Shown here in pieces: positions 24,803 to 35,844 of a stretch of DNA of 64,000 nucleotides; positions within the stretch are counted from its first letter, which is position 1; every line of letters starts with the position of its first letter. Position numbers and translations under genes: made by a program. The notes beneath the pieces were generated by a model. It had not been told where the DNA came from. It made no database searches and saw only the letters and a program-made list of their open reading frames with translations. Source of the stretch: Planobispora rosea (GTDB taxonomy: Bacteria > Actinomycetota > Actinomycetes > Streptosporangiales > Streptosporangiaceae). The DNA lies in contig NZ_BMQP01000006.1 in assembly GCF_014648175.1 (NCBI RefSeq), forward strand, positions 1 through 64,000. Reading direction: 5' to 3'.

Positions 24803-26572
24803 TCACGCGGTGGGCAGGGTGAAGAAGAAGGTGGTGCCCCCTTCGGGGGAGGACTCGACCCAGATGCGGCCGCGGTGCCGGGTGACGATGCGCTGCACCA
24901 GGCTCAGACCCATGCCGACGCTCTGGTAGGTGCCGGTGCGGCGCAGCCGCTGGAAGGGGGTGAACACCTCCTTCAGCTGGTCGGCGTCGAGCCCGGTGCC
25001 GTCGTCGTGGATCCGGTAGGTGACGAAGCCCTCCGGTCCGGCCTGGTAGCCGACCTCGATGCGGGCGGTCGGCCGGTCGCGGGTGGATTCGATGGCGTTG
25101 TCCAGCAGGGTGGCCAGCGCCTGCCGCAGCAGCTCGGAGTCGCCCCGGCAGGGCGGCAGGTCGGCGCGCTCGAAGCGGATGTCGCGCTCGTCCCGGTGCT
25201 TGGCCAGCCCCTCCCACACCTGGTCGGTGAGCGCGGCCAGATCCACGCGCTGCAGGTCGATCTGATCGCGTTGCAGCTGGGAGAAGGCCAGCAGCGCGGT
25301 GATGAGATCGCCCATCCGGGCCGCGCTGGACCGGATCTTCTGCACGAACACGAGCGCCTCCTCGGTGGACATCTGGCCGGGGTAGTGCTCGGACAGGACC
25401 TCGGCGGATGTGCTCATCGCGGTCAGCGGGGTGCGCAGGTCGTGGGAGATGCTGGCGGCGAACAGCTCCAGCTCGGCATGGAAGGCGCGCAGCCTGGCGT
25501 CCTGCCGCAGCAGCTGCTGCTGTCCCTGCCAGCGCCGGTGCGCGATGTAGGTGATCGTCGCGGCGGCCGCCAGGCCGCACAGCCCGGAGACCAGCAGGAC
25601 GATTCCGAAACGCCGGTGTTCCTCGTCGGGTTCGGCGTACAGCCTGCGGTGCGGGGCCACGACCACCAGCCGCCAGCTGTCCGGCCAGACCTGGGCGGAG
25701 GTGTAATGCCAGTCCTGGCCCGCCCGGTGGTAGTCGCCCTCCGGCCCCCGTCGCAGCGCCGCGGCCAGCTGCGGGGCGAACCGGGACAGCGAGATGACCT
25801 GCGCTCCCGGGTTCCTGGTGGTGGCCACGACGTCGCCGAACCGGTCGATCAGGTAGGCGTAGCCGCCGGGCGGGGCGATGGCCTCGCGCAGGTAGTTGCC
25901 CAGCGGGCTTTCAGCCACGATGAACCCGCCGGAGAAGATCCGCTGCCCGTGCGGGGTGGAGAACGGTACGGCGATCGCGATGAGGGACTGATTGGGCACC
26001 ACCGCCGAGGTGAACACGTTGGAGACGACCATCCGGTCCTCCTGCAGGGCCAGCCGGACGTGCGGCTGGCTGCCGGTCAGGTCCTGGCCGATCAGCTCGG
26101 GCCGCGGCGGCCAGATGGCCAGGGCGCGCCCCCGGTGATCGAGCACGATCATGGAGGTGTAGCCGAGCCCGGCTCCGAACATCTCCAGCCGGCCGGCGCC
26201 GACGGTCCGGTCGGCCAGGGACTTGCTGGCGTCCTGCCGCTGCCGGGTCGCGATACCGGTCATGTAGGACCGGATGAAGTCGGCCGCCACCTGGGTGCGC
26301 TGAACCATTCCCTCCTTCTCGACGGTCCGCAGGAACGAGCCGGCCCACACCCACGTCCCCGCCGCGAGCGCCATCAGCAGCAACCACACCACCGGGCTGA
26401 GGAACACGGTCCACCGGCCGCCCAGCCTGCTCTCACTGTCGGCCTCGACCACGACCCCCCGGCTCTTTCCCGCCCTGATACTGTCCTGCTGCTCAGCGGA
26501 CCCGGCGACTGGCTCGCCTCGGCAGGCGAGAGTCAACGGTGAGTGAGCATCGAATGACAACACGTCACTCAA
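24803..26572 (-). CDS. Sensor histidine kinase with extracytoplasmic dCache-like domain
   Basis: A membrane kinase of up to 589 residues. A transmembrane helix near residues 58-78 is followed by about 240 extracytoplasmic residues of Cache type (YTSMIVLDHRGRALAIWPP, GYAYLIDRFGDVVATTRNPG), a second helix (FGIVLLVSGLCGLAAAATI), an H-box ASISHDLRTPLTAM, an N-box TLLDNAIESTRD, and G-boxes HDDGTGLDADQLKEVFTPF and GMGLSLVQRIV. No response regulator gene is adjacent, so it is an orphan here. The annotated TTG start is uncertain; a GTG at 26563 or 26452 is as likely. The signal is unknown. Confidence 0.85.
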   Translation of the reverse strand: MSDVLSFDAHSPLTLACRGEPVAGSAEQQDSIRAGKSRGVVVEADSESRLGGRWTVFLSPVVWLLLMALAAGTWVWAGSFLRTVEKEGMVQRTQVAADFIRSYMTGIATRQRQDASKSLADRTVGAGRLEMFGAGLGYTSMIVLDHRGRALAIWPPRPELIGQDLTGSQPHVRLALQEDRMVVSNVFTSAVVPNQSLIAIAVPFSTPHGQRIFSGGFIVAESPLGNYLREAIAPPGGYAYLIDRFGDVVATTRNPGAQVISLSRFAPQLAAALRRGPEGDYHRAGQDWHYTSAQVWPDSWRLVVVAPHRRLYAEPDEEHRRFGIVLLVSGLCGLAAAATITYIAHRRWQGQQQLLRQDARLRAFHAELELFAASISHDLRTPLTAMSTSAEVLSEHYPGQMSTEEALVFVQKIRSSAARMGDLITALLAFSQLQRDQIDLQRVDLAALTDQVWEGLAKHRDERDIRFERADLPPCRGDSELLRQALATLLDNAIESTRDRPTARIEVGYQAGPEGFVTYRIHDDGTGLDADQLKEVFTPFQRLRRTGTYQSVGMGLSLVQRIVTRHRGRIWVESSPEGGTTFFFTLPTA

Positions 26573-26685
26573 AGGTACTAAGCGCTCTCAGCGATCAGGC
26601 ATCGGCCCGAGGAAGACGGGAAACCTCCCCTCAGCGAGACCGCGAACGGCCGGTGCCCCGGCTGAGAGCATCCGAGGAGCATGCG

Positions 26686-27618
26686 GTGGACCTCAGCAGG
26701 TACGGCTTCGGCGCCGCCCCGATCGGCAACCTGTTCACCGCCGTGGACGACGCGACGGCGCGGGCGGCGGTGGACGCCGCCTACGACGCCGGGATCCGGC
26801 TGTTCGACACCGCGCCCCACTACGGGCTCGGCCTTTCGGAGCGGCGGCTGGGCGCCGCCCTGGCCGGCCGCCCCCGCGACTCCTACACGCTCTCCACCAA
26901 GGTCGGCCGCCTGCTCGTGCCGTCCACCCGGGGTTCCGCCGCAAGGGACGACGAGGGCTTCGACGTCCCCGCGGATCTGCGGCGGGTGCGGGACTACTCG
27001 CGCGAGGGGGTGCGGCGGTCGCTGGAGGAGAGCCTGGAACGGCTCGGCCTCGACCGGGTCGACATCGCGCTGATCCATGACCCGGACGACCACTGGGAAC
27101 AGGCGGTCTCCGAGGCGTACCCGGCCCTGGCGGAACTGCGGGCGCAGGGCGTCGTCACGGCGATCGGGGCGGGTATGAACCAGTGGGAGATGCTGGCCCG
27201 CTTCGTCCGCGAGACCGACCTGGACGTGGTCATGCTCGCCGGCCGCCACACCCTGCTCGACCAGTCGGGGGCGCGCGAGCTGCTCCCGCTCTGCCGGGAG
27301 CGCGGCGTCCGCGTGCTGGCCGCCGGGGTGTTCAACAGCGGGCTACTGGCCACCCACGAGCCGTCCGGCACCTACGACTACGCGCCCGCTCCCGGCTCCC
27401 TGCTGGCCCGCGCCCGCGAGATCGCCGCCGTCTGCGAGCGCCACGGCGTCACCCTGCCCCAGGCCGCCCTGGCCTTCCCGCTGCGTCATCCGGCGGTCGC
27501 CTCCGTGGTCGCCGGGGCCCGCTCCGCGGCCGAGGTCACCCGCAACGCCGCCCTGGCCGCCCGTCCGGTCCCCGGGGAACTCTGGTCCGACCTCGCCGCC
27601 GAGGGCCTGATCTCCTGA
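26686..27618 (+). CDS. Aldo/keto reductase (aldose/fucose dehydrogenase-like)
   Basis: A 310-residue NAD(P)(H)-dependent TIM-barrel oxidoreductase. Catalytic tetrad regions are seen: Asp and Tyr in RLFDTAPHYGLGLSERRLG, Lys in LSTKVGRLL and His in ALIHDPDDHWE. A late SVVAGARSAAEV motif binds the cofactor phosphate. The pattern fits the D-threo-aldose/L-fucose dehydrogenase or pyridoxal dehydrogenase branch. GAGGAG six bases upstream picks the GTG start. It is convergent with a GntR-family regulator. Confidence 0.87.
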   Translation: MDLSRYGFGAAPIGNLFTAVDDATARAAVDAAYDAGIRLFDTAPHYGLGLSERRLGAALAGRPRDSYTLSTKVGRLLVPSTRGSAARDDEGFDVPADLRRVRDYSREGVRRSLEESLERLGLDRVDIALIHDPDDHWEQAVSEAYPALAELRAQGVVTAIGAGMNQWEMLARFVRETDLDVVMLAGRHTLLDQSGARELLPLCRERGVRVLAAGVFNSGLLATHEPSGTYDYAPAPGSLLARAREIAAVCERHGVTLPQAALAFPLRHPAVASVVAGARSAAEVTRNAALAARPVPGELWSDLAAEGLIS

Positions 27619-27682
27619 CCTCCTGGCCTTCCCGTCCCCGTCCGCCCGGACCGGCTCCGGCGGGTCCTCGTCCCAGCCCCGG

Positions 27683-28366
27683 TCAGCCCTCGCCGGACAG
27701 GGCCCTGCGCAGCCGCTCCTCGGCGTCGGCGATGTGCACGGTCGCCCAGGCGCGGGCGACTTCGGGGCGGCGGGAGGCGATCGCCTCGCAGATCGCGGCG
27801 TGCTGCTCGCGTGTCCTGTCCACGGGGTTCTCCCGGATGAGGCCCCGCCAGATGCGGGCGCGGGTGGTCGGGCCGGACACGCTCGCCAGCAGGGAGCAGA
27901 GCACCGCGTTCCCCGACCCCTCGGCGATGCGCCGGTGGAAACGCAGGTCGTTGTCGACGAGCTGTTCCACGCTCGGATCCTCGGGCAGTGATCCGAGGAT
28001 CTCGCGCAGCTCGGCGATCCCCGAGCCGGTCATCTCCGTCGCGGCCAGGGCGGTGGCCTCGGGCTCCAGGATCCGGCGGACCTGGAAGAACTGGAGCACG
28101 GTGTCGTCCCGGTGGAAGTCGGTCACGAACGCCATGGCGTCCAGCAGCAGATCCGGCTTCAGGCTGGTCACGTAGGTGCCGTCGCCCTGACGCACGTCCA
28201 GCACGTTGATCAACGCCAGGGCGCGCACGGCCTCGCGCAGGGAGTTGCGGGACAGGCCCAGCCGTCCGGCGAGGTCCGCCTCCTTCGGGAGTCTGCTGCC
28301 CGGCGCGAGCTCGCCCGAGAGGATCATCTGCTTGATCTTGTCGATAGCGGCGTCGGTGACCGCCAC
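27683..28366 (-). CDS. FadR-subfamily GntR transcriptional regulator
   Basis: A 227-residue regulator: an N-terminal winged HTH (GSRLPKEADLAGRLGLSRNSLREAVRALALINVLDVRQGDGTYV) joined to an FCD ligand domain with metal-binding histidines in DNDLRFHRRIAEGSGN and TREQHAAICEAI. Members respond to organic acids or sugar acids. A GACAT-CCG-ATGTC inverted repeat lies 23 bases before the gene and may be its own operator. The target is not apparent; the convergent aldo/keto reductase is the nearest metabolic gene. Confidence 0.88.
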   Translation of the reverse strand: MAVTDAAIDKIKQMILSGELAPGSRLPKEADLAGRLGLSRNSLREAVRALALINVLDVRQGDGTYVTSLKPDLLLDAMAFVTDFHRDDTVLQFFQVRRILEPEATALAATEMTGSGIAELREILGSLPEDPSVEQLVDNDLRFHRRIAEGSGNAVLCSLLASVSGPTTRARIWRGLIRENPVDRTREQHAAICEAIASRRPEVARAWATVHIADAEERLRRALSGEG

Positions 28367-28388
28367 GCTTCACCTTCCCGGGGATTCA

Positions 28389-28401
28389 GACATCCGATGT
28401 C
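28389..28401. promoter_or_regulatory. Inverted repeat, candidate GntR operator
   Basis: GACATCCGATGTC is a perfect five-base inverted repeat with a three-base centre, just upstream of the FadR-like gene, a usual place for autoregulation. Confidence 0.45.
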
Positions 28402-28495
28402 CTGGAGTGTATGGCGAGCCGCGAGAGGTCGGAGCCGCCCGGAAGGGGCCGGTCCGGGGAGGCGGAAGGGCAGCTCAGGGGCCCAGGGGCCCGAC

Positions 28496-29530
28496 TCAGG
28501 GACTCAGGGACTCAGGGCGAAGGGCGAACCGGACGGGGTCCGAACCCGCCGTACGGCTGATCACTCCGCGGACCTCCAGCGTCCGCAGGTGCGCGGCCGC
28601 CTCCCCGGCGGCCATGCCGCGCATCTGCGGGGACAGGTCCGCCCACGGGCGGTTCCAGGTCATCCGTCCGGCGATCTCCCAGATGGTGAGCGGTTCACGC
28701 TCCTCCGCCAGCAGGGCGGCGAGGGACAGCAGCTTCTCCTCGTGGTGCGCGTGGATCTCCATCGCCCGCTCCGCCGAGCCCGGGAAGGTCCATTCGTGCG
28801 CGGGCAGGGTCTCCAGCGCGCCCAGCTCCGCCACCTTCTCCAGGGAGAGCAGGAAGTCGCCGAGCGGGTCGACGTCGACGCGGTCGTAGGGGTAGACGCC
28901 GACGTGCGGGGTGATCCCCGGCAGCACGTGGTCCCCGGTGAAGAGCCGGTCGGCGTCCCGCAGGTGGAGGCAGACGTGGCCCGGGGTGTGCCCCGGCGTC
29001 CAGATCACCCGGAGCTCCCGTCCCGGAAGATCGACCAGGTCCCCGTCACGCAGCTCCCGGTCGGGCGGGGCGGGCGGCCGGGGCCGATGCGCGGTCACCT
29101 CCTCGACCTCGACCGCGTCGGCCCCCGCGCGCTTGAGCATGTCGGCGTGGAAGCTGCGGTGCTCCCGGTCCTGGAGCTCGTTCATGAGCCCGACCAGGGC
29201 GGCGTCGGCCTCGTGCATGGCGATCCACGCCCCGGACTCCTCCCGGACCTGCCCGGCGAGCCCGGCGTGGTCCGGATGGAAGTGGGTGACCACCACGCCC
29301 CGGACGTCGCGCACGTCCATGCCGGCCGAGCCGAGGCCGTCCCGGAGCGCCAGCCAGGCGTCGGGGTGGTTCCAGCCCGCGTCGACGAGGACCGGCCCGC
29401 GGGGGGACTCGATCGCGTAGACGAGCGTGTATCCGAGCGGGTTGCCCGGGATCGGCACCGGAACGCTCCAGACGCCACCGCCGAGGTCGGTCGGGCGCTG
29501 CTCGCTGTACGGCCTGCGGCGGGTCTTCAA
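28496..29530 (-). CDS. Metallo-beta-lactamase-fold hydrolase
   Basis: A 344-residue MBL-fold enzyme with the zinc motif THFHPDHAG, later ligands in TPGHTPGH and FTGDHVL, and a C-terminal winged-helix-like tail (GEAAAHLRTLEVRGVISR) as in LACTB2-like hydrolases. The TTG start is preferred because GGGAG precedes it by eight bases and because relatives begin near the RRPYSEQRPTDLG segment; a GTG 18 codons earlier is possible. It follows the fadA5-like gene by 141 bases on the same strand and could be read from the same promoter. A thioesterase role in steroid breakdown is conceivable but unproven. Confidence 0.82.
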   Translation of the reverse strand: MKTRRRPYSEQRPTDLGGGVWSVPVPIPGNPLGYTLVYAIESPRGPVLVDAGWNHPDAWLALRDGLGSAGMDVRDVRGVVVTHFHPDHAGLAGQVREESGAWIAMHEADAALVGLMNELQDREHRSFHADMLKRAGADAVEVEEVTAHRPRPPAPPDRELRDGDLVDLPGRELRVIWTPGHTPGHVCLHLRDADRLFTGDHVLPGITPHVGVYPYDRVDVDPLGDFLLSLEKVAELGALETLPAHEWTFPGSAERAMEIHAHHEEKLLSLAALLAEEREPLTIWEIAGRMTWNRPWADLSPQMRGMAAGEAAAHLRTLEVRGVISRTAGSDPVRFALRPESLSP

Positions 29531-29636
29531 TACGGATGCTCCCGGTTCTGATGGTCGCTCGGGCGGTCCCGCGAGGGTTCCCACGGTAACCCCGGGGCGC
29601 TCCCGGCGGCGACGGGGAAAAGCCGTCCCCGGCTCC

Positions 29637-31666
<2,030 letters not shown>

Positions 31667-31762
31667 TTACCGGCCAGTCACAAAGATGCCAGGGCTTACA
31701 CGGCTTATGTCCTATAAGCGAATGTTGTGAATCCCCGTTATGGATGACCTCTGGACAATTAA

Positions 31763-31776
31763 TAGAATCTGTTCTA
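31763..31776. promoter_or_regulatory. Near-perfect KstR-type operator upstream of fadD17 operon
   Basis: TAGAATCTGTTCTA matches seven of eight positions (AAT for AAC). It lies 41 bases before the first gene of the fadD17-ltp2 operon. Confidence 0.65.
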
Positions 31777-31816
31777 CTTTTCGAGCGGCTGCCTGAGCAC
31801 CCTCCCGGGAGGCGCG

Positions 31817-33517
31817 ATGTCAGGGGAAGCTGCCGGAGGAACACTGGCGGAGCTGCTGGAACGACGTGCCGGAGACGACCGGCCCGGCCTGCTCTTCGAG
31901 GACCGGGCCTGGAGCTGGCGGGAGTACGTCGCGGAGTGCCGGGCCCGCGCCGCCTGGATGGACGGGCGGGCGAGGGAACCGGGCCGGACGCGGGAGCCGG
32001 ACCGGACGCGGGAGACGGGCCGGACGCGAGAGCCGGACCGGACGCGGGAGACGGGCGCCCGGAGGCGGCCCCTGCATGTGGGCGTCCTGTTCGACAACGT
32101 TCCGGAGATGCTGTTCCTGCTGGGCGGCGCGGCTCTGTCCGGCCACGTGGTCGTCGCCCTCAACCCGACCCGGGGCCCCGCCGAGCTGGCCGGGGACGCC
32201 GACGCCGCCGACGTCGGCCCGATCCTCCACGATCCCGCCTACGCCGACCTCGCCGCCCAGGTGACCGCCCTGCGTCAGGGCCCTCCCGGAACGGCCCGCG
32301 CGGCGCCCCTCTCCTCCTCGTCGTCGCCCCCGGGGCCGGACGGGCTGGTGATGCTGATCTTCACCTCGGGAACCTCGGGACGGCCCCGGGCGGTGCGCGT
32401 GACGCAGCGGAAGATAGCGGTGCCGGGGGTGAGCCTGGGGGCGCTGCTCTCGCCGCAGGACGTCGTCTACTGCGCGATGCCGCTGTTCCACTCGGGAGCG
32501 ATCATGGCGGCCTACGCTCCCGCCCTGGCCTCCGGGGCCGCCCTGGCGCTGCGCCGGAAGTTCTCCGCCTCGGGTCTCATGGCCGACGTCAGACGGTACG
32601 GCGTGACCTATCTGCACTACGTCGGCAAGGCCCTCTCCTACGTCCTGGCCACCCCGGAGTCCCCGGACGACCGGGACAACCCCCTGAAGATCGCCTTCGG
32701 GAACGAGGGGAGCGCCACCGCCGTCCGCCGCTTCGGCGAGCGCTTCGGGTGCCACGTCATCGACGCCTTCGGGTCCACCGAGACCGCGATCGCGATCACC
32801 CCCGACCCGTCCGGCCCGCCCGGCAGCCTGGGCCGGCTCCCCGAGGGCGTCGAGATCCGCGACCCGGCGGGCCGGAGGTGCCCCCCGGCGATCATCGAGA
32901 ACGGCCGGTTGCTCAACGCGGACGAGGCGATCGGGGAACTGGTCAACACCGGCGGACTGGGCCTGTTCGACGGCTACTACAACGACCCCGAGGCCGATCG
33001 CGAGCGTGTCCGCGACGGCGAGTTCTGGTCCGGGGACATGGCCTACGCCGACGAGAAGGGCTACGTGTTCTTCGCCGGGCGCGGCACCGAACGGCTCCGC
33101 GTCGACGGGGAGAACCTCGCGGTCGCCCCGATCGAGGCGGTCGTCCGCGAGTTCCCCGGCGTCGTCGAGGCGGCCGTCTACCCGGTTCCCGACGCCGCGG
33201 CGGGGGACCAGGTCATGGCCGCCCTCGTCATGGAGGGCCCCTTCGACCCCGGCGCCTTCGCGGACTTCCTGGCCGGACGTCCGGAGATCGGGGCCAAGGC
33301 CGTGCCCCGCTACGTCCGCACCGCCGCGGAGCTGCCGCAGACCCCGTCCAACAAGATCATCAAGCGGCTGCTCGCCGCGGAGGCGTGGCGGACCGGCGAC
33401 CCCGTGTGGTGGCGCCCGCCCCGTGAACCGGGCTGGCGGCGGCTGACCCCGCAGGACGTCACGGAGATCGAGCAGGAATTCGCCCGGCACGGGCGAGAGC
33501 ACCTTCTGGAGCGCTAG
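31817..33517 (+). CDS. fadD17: Steroid-acid acyl-CoA synthetase (FadD17-like)
   Basis: A 566-residue AMP-forming ligase that activates a steroid side-chain carboxylate. The P-loop-like motif FTSGTSGRPRAVRV, AFGSTETAIAI, the hinge region GRGTERLRVDGENL and the C-terminal catalytic lysine region SNKIIKRLL are present. The stretch LRRKFSASGLMADVRRYG followed by YVGKALSYVLATPE is close to mycobacterial FadD17. It is about 60 residues longer than FadD17, partly because of a charged RTRE(P/T)(D/G) repeat at residues 52-80. Its stop overlaps the next gene's GTG by one base. It heads the operon. Confidence 0.85.
   Translation: MSGEAAGGTLAELLERRAGDDRPGLLFEDRAWSWREYVAECRARAAWMDGRAREPGRTREPDRTRETGRTREPDRTRETGARRRPLHVGVLFDNVPEMLFLLGGAALSGHVVVALNPTRGPAELAGDADAADVGPILHDPAYADLAAQVTALRQGPPGTARAAPLSSSSSPPGPDGLVMLIFTSGTSGRPRAVRVTQRKIAVPGVSLGALLSPQDVVYCAMPLFHSGAIMAAYAPALASGAALALRRKFSASGLMADVRRYGVTYLHYVGKALSYVLATPESPDDRDNPLKIAFGNEGSATAVRRFGERFGCHVIDAFGSTETAIAITPDPSGPPGSLGRLPEGVEIRDPAGRRCPPAIIENGRLLNADEAIGELVNTGGLGLFDGYYNDPEADRERVRDGEFWSGDMAYADEKGYVFFAGRGTERLRVDGENLAVAPIEAVVREFPGVVEAAVYPVPDAAAGDQVMAALVMEGPFDPGAFADFLAGRPEIGAKAVPRYVRTAAELPQTPSNKIIKRLLAAEAWRTGDPVWWRPPREPGWRRLTPQDVTEIEQEFARHGREHLLER
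31981..32052 (+). repeat. 36-bp in-frame tandem duplication in fadD17
   Basis: Two 36-base units (31981-32016 and 32017-32052) differ at one base; each is made of two related 18-base halves. They encode four six-residue RTRE-x-x units and keep the frame. Confidence 0.9.
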
Positions 33518-34638
33518 TGGACTTCAACCTTGACGAGACACAGGAAGACCTGCGCAAACTCGCCGCGGAACTGTTCGCCGGGGAGGCGACCACCTCCCGG
33601 ATCGAGGCGCACGAGGCGAGCGGCGCGCCGTACGACGCGGGCCTGTGGCGCTCCCTCGCCCAGGCGGGCCTGCTCGGCGCGTGCCTGCCGGAGGAGGCGG
33701 GCGGCGCGGGGCTCGGGCCGGTGGAGATGGCGGTGATCCTGCGCGAGGCCGGCGCCCACGTCGCGCCCGTGCCCCTGCTGCAGAGTCTGGTCACGGCGCT
33801 GACCGTCACCCGGTACGGCTCCCGCGAGCAGCGCGAGGCCCTCGCCCCGCTGGCCGAGGGGGAGATCGTCCTGGCCGCGGCGCCGCGCGAGCCCGGTCGC
33901 GCCCTCGGCGCCGTCCCGGCCGTCGCGGCCCGGCAGGAGGACGGGGGCTGGGTCCTGAGCGGACGCACGGGCGCGGTGCCGTACGGGGCCGAGGCGGTGA
34001 AGATCCTGGTCCCCGCCGCGACCGGTGCGACGACCGGCGAGGGGACCGGTGCGGGGGCCGGGGACGGGATCGGGCTGTTCCTGATCTCGCCGGGGGCCGC
34101 CGCCGCGACGCCCGTGCCGCTGTCCACCGGTGAACCGGGGGTCGCGCTCACCCTTGAGGACGTCCCCGGTGAACCGGTCGGCGCCGCCGACGGCGCGGCG
34201 TTCGCCGGTCTCCGGCGGCTGACGACGGCCGGGGCCGTCGCCGCAGTCTCCGGCGTGCTGGCCGGGGCGCTGGCGCTGACCACCGGATACCTCAAGACCC
34301 GAAAGCAGTTCGGCCGGGCGCTGGCCGAGTTCCAGGCGGTGACCATGCAGATCGCCGACGTCTACATCGCCGGGCGGGCGCTGGACGTGGCAGTCTGGTC
34401 GGGCGCCTGGCGGCTGGCCGAGGGGCTGGAGCAGGAGGCGGACGCCGACCTGGCCGTCGCCGCGTTCACCGCCGCCGACGCCGCGGTCCGGGCGCTCTAC
34501 ACCTGCCAGCACCTGCACGGCGGGATCGGGGTGGACGTGAGCTACCCGCTGCACCGCTACTTCGCCTGGGCCAAGCACCACGCCCACCTGCTGGGCGGGG
34601 CGCAGGCCCAGCTCGACACGATCGGAGCCCTCGTCTGA
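33517..34638 (+). CDS. chsE1: Acyl-CoA dehydrogenase subunit, ChsE1/FadE28-like
   Basis: A 373-residue acyl-CoA dehydrogenase-fold protein, smaller and more diverged than its neighbour, as expected for one half of the heterotetrameric steroid dehydrogenases. The end LKTRKQFGRALAEFQAVTMQIADVYIAGRALD and QHLHGGIGVDVSYPLHRYF are typical. Operon order (before ChsE2, ChsH2, ChsH1, Ltp2) equals that of mycobacterial FadE28, although the N-terminus also resembles FadE27, so the subclass is partly inferred from position. With ChsE2 it should dehydrogenate the three-carbon steroid side-chain CoA ester. A Gly/Ala/Thr-rich insert lies near residue 170. Confidence 0.78.
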   Translation: MDFNLDETQEDLRKLAAELFAGEATTSRIEAHEASGAPYDAGLWRSLAQAGLLGACLPEEAGGAGLGPVEMAVILREAGAHVAPVPLLQSLVTALTVTRYGSREQREALAPLAEGEIVLAAAPREPGRALGAVPAVAARQEDGGWVLSGRTGAVPYGAEAVKILVPAATGATTGEGTGAGAGDGIGLFLISPGAAAATPVPLSTGEPGVALTLEDVPGEPVGAADGAAFAGLRRLTTAGAVAAVSGVLAGALALTTGYLKTRKQFGRALAEFQAVTMQIADVYIAGRALDVAVWSGAWRLAEGLEQEADADLAVAAFTAADAAVRALYTCQHLHGGIGVDVSYPLHRYFAWAKHHAHLLGGAQAQLDTIGALV

Positions 34639-35792
34639 TGCTGATCGACCTGACCCCCGAGCAGAAACGGCTCCGCGACGAGCTGCGCGAGTACTTCCGG
34701 GGCTGCCTGACCGCCGAGGACCGCAGGAAGATCGCCGATGATCCGTTCGGCGAGGCCTACATGGAGCACTGCCGCAGGCTCGGCCGCGACGGCAAGCTCG
34801 GGATCGGCTGGCCCAAGGAGTACGGCGGCGGCGGGTACGGCCCGCTGGAGCAGCAGATCTTCGCCAACGAGATCGCCCGCGCCGAGGTTCCGTACCCGCT
34901 CATCACCGTGCAGACCGTCGGTCCGACCCTGATGCAGTACGGCACGCGGGCGCAGAAGGAGTCCTTCCTGCCCCGCATCCTCGCCGGGGAGTGCCACTTC
35001 GCGATCGGCTACTCCGAGCCGGAGGCGGGCACCGACCTGGCGTCCCTGCGCACCACGGCGGTCCTGGACGGCGACCACTACGTGGTGAACGGCCAGAAGA
35101 TCTTCACCTCCGGCGCGCACTACGCCCAGTACATCTGGCTGGCCGTCCGCACCGACCCGGACGCCAGGAAGCACCGCGGCATCACGATGATGATCGCCGA
35201 CTGCTCGGACCCCGGCTTCTCCTGGACCCCGATCGTCACCATGGACGGGCGGCACCACACCAACGCCACCTACTACTCGGACGTGCGCGTCCCGGTGGAC
35301 ATGGTCGTGGGCGAGGTGAACAAGGGCTGGGACCTGATCGTCAACCAGCTCAACCACGAGCGGGTCACGCTCGGCCCGGCGGGCAACATCGGGCACACCT
35401 ACGACCGGTTCCTGCGCTGGGCGCGGAACACCGGGCTGATCGAGGAGCCCGAGGTACGGCGGGCGCTGGGCCGGGTGTACGCCTGCTTCCGCACCAACGA
35501 GCTGCTCAACTGGCAGGTCGCGGCCAACATGGGCCTGGGCTGGCTGGGCGCCCCCGACGCCTCCGCCACCAAGGTCTACGGCTCGGAGCGCACGCAGGAG
35601 ATCGGCCGGATCGTCGGCGACGTCCTGGCCCGCTACGGCGACCCGGCCGACCCGGAGACGGCGGAGTTCCTCGACCGGCTCGACCACGGCGTCAAGGGCG
35701 CGCTCGTGCTCACCTTCGGCGGAGGCGTCAACGAGGTGCAGCGTGAGCTGATCGCCATGCTCGGCCTGAACCTGCCGAGGCCGCCGCGATGA
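34638..35792 (+). CDS. chsE2: Acyl-CoA dehydrogenase subunit, ChsE2/FadE29-like
   Basis: A 384-residue flavoprotein subunit that pairs with ChsE1. Similarity to FadE29 runs end to end: MLIDLTPEQKRLRDELREYF, GRDGKLGIGWPKEYGG, HFAIGYSEPEAGTDLASLRT, HHTNATYYSDVRVPVDMVVG and the closing FGGGVNEVQRELIAMLGL. TGATG overlap with chsE1 indicates coupled translation and equal subunit supply. The complex forms the double bond in the C3 side chain of 3-oxo-4-pregnene-20-carboxyl-CoA; that reaction is known for the mycobacterial enzyme. Confidence 0.88.
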   Translation: MLIDLTPEQKRLRDELREYFRGCLTAEDRRKIADDPFGEAYMEHCRRLGRDGKLGIGWPKEYGGGGYGPLEQQIFANEIARAEVPYPLITVQTVGPTLMQYGTRAQKESFLPRILAGECHFAIGYSEPEAGTDLASLRTTAVLDGDHYVVNGQKIFTSGAHYAQYIWLAVRTDPDARKHRGITMMIADCSDPGFSWTPIVTMDGRHHTNATYYSDVRVPVDMVVGEVNKGWDLIVNQLNHERVTLGPAGNIGHTYDRFLRWARNTGLIEEPEVRRALGRVYACFRTNELLNWQVAANMGLGWLGAPDASATKVYGSERTQEIGRIVGDVLARYGDPADPETAEFLDRLDHGVKGALVLTFGGGVNEVQRELIAMLGLNLPRPPR

Positions 35793-35844
35793 GGCCGGAC
35801 ACCGTCCCCTGCGCCGAACCCGCCGACCTGCCGGAGCCGCCCCG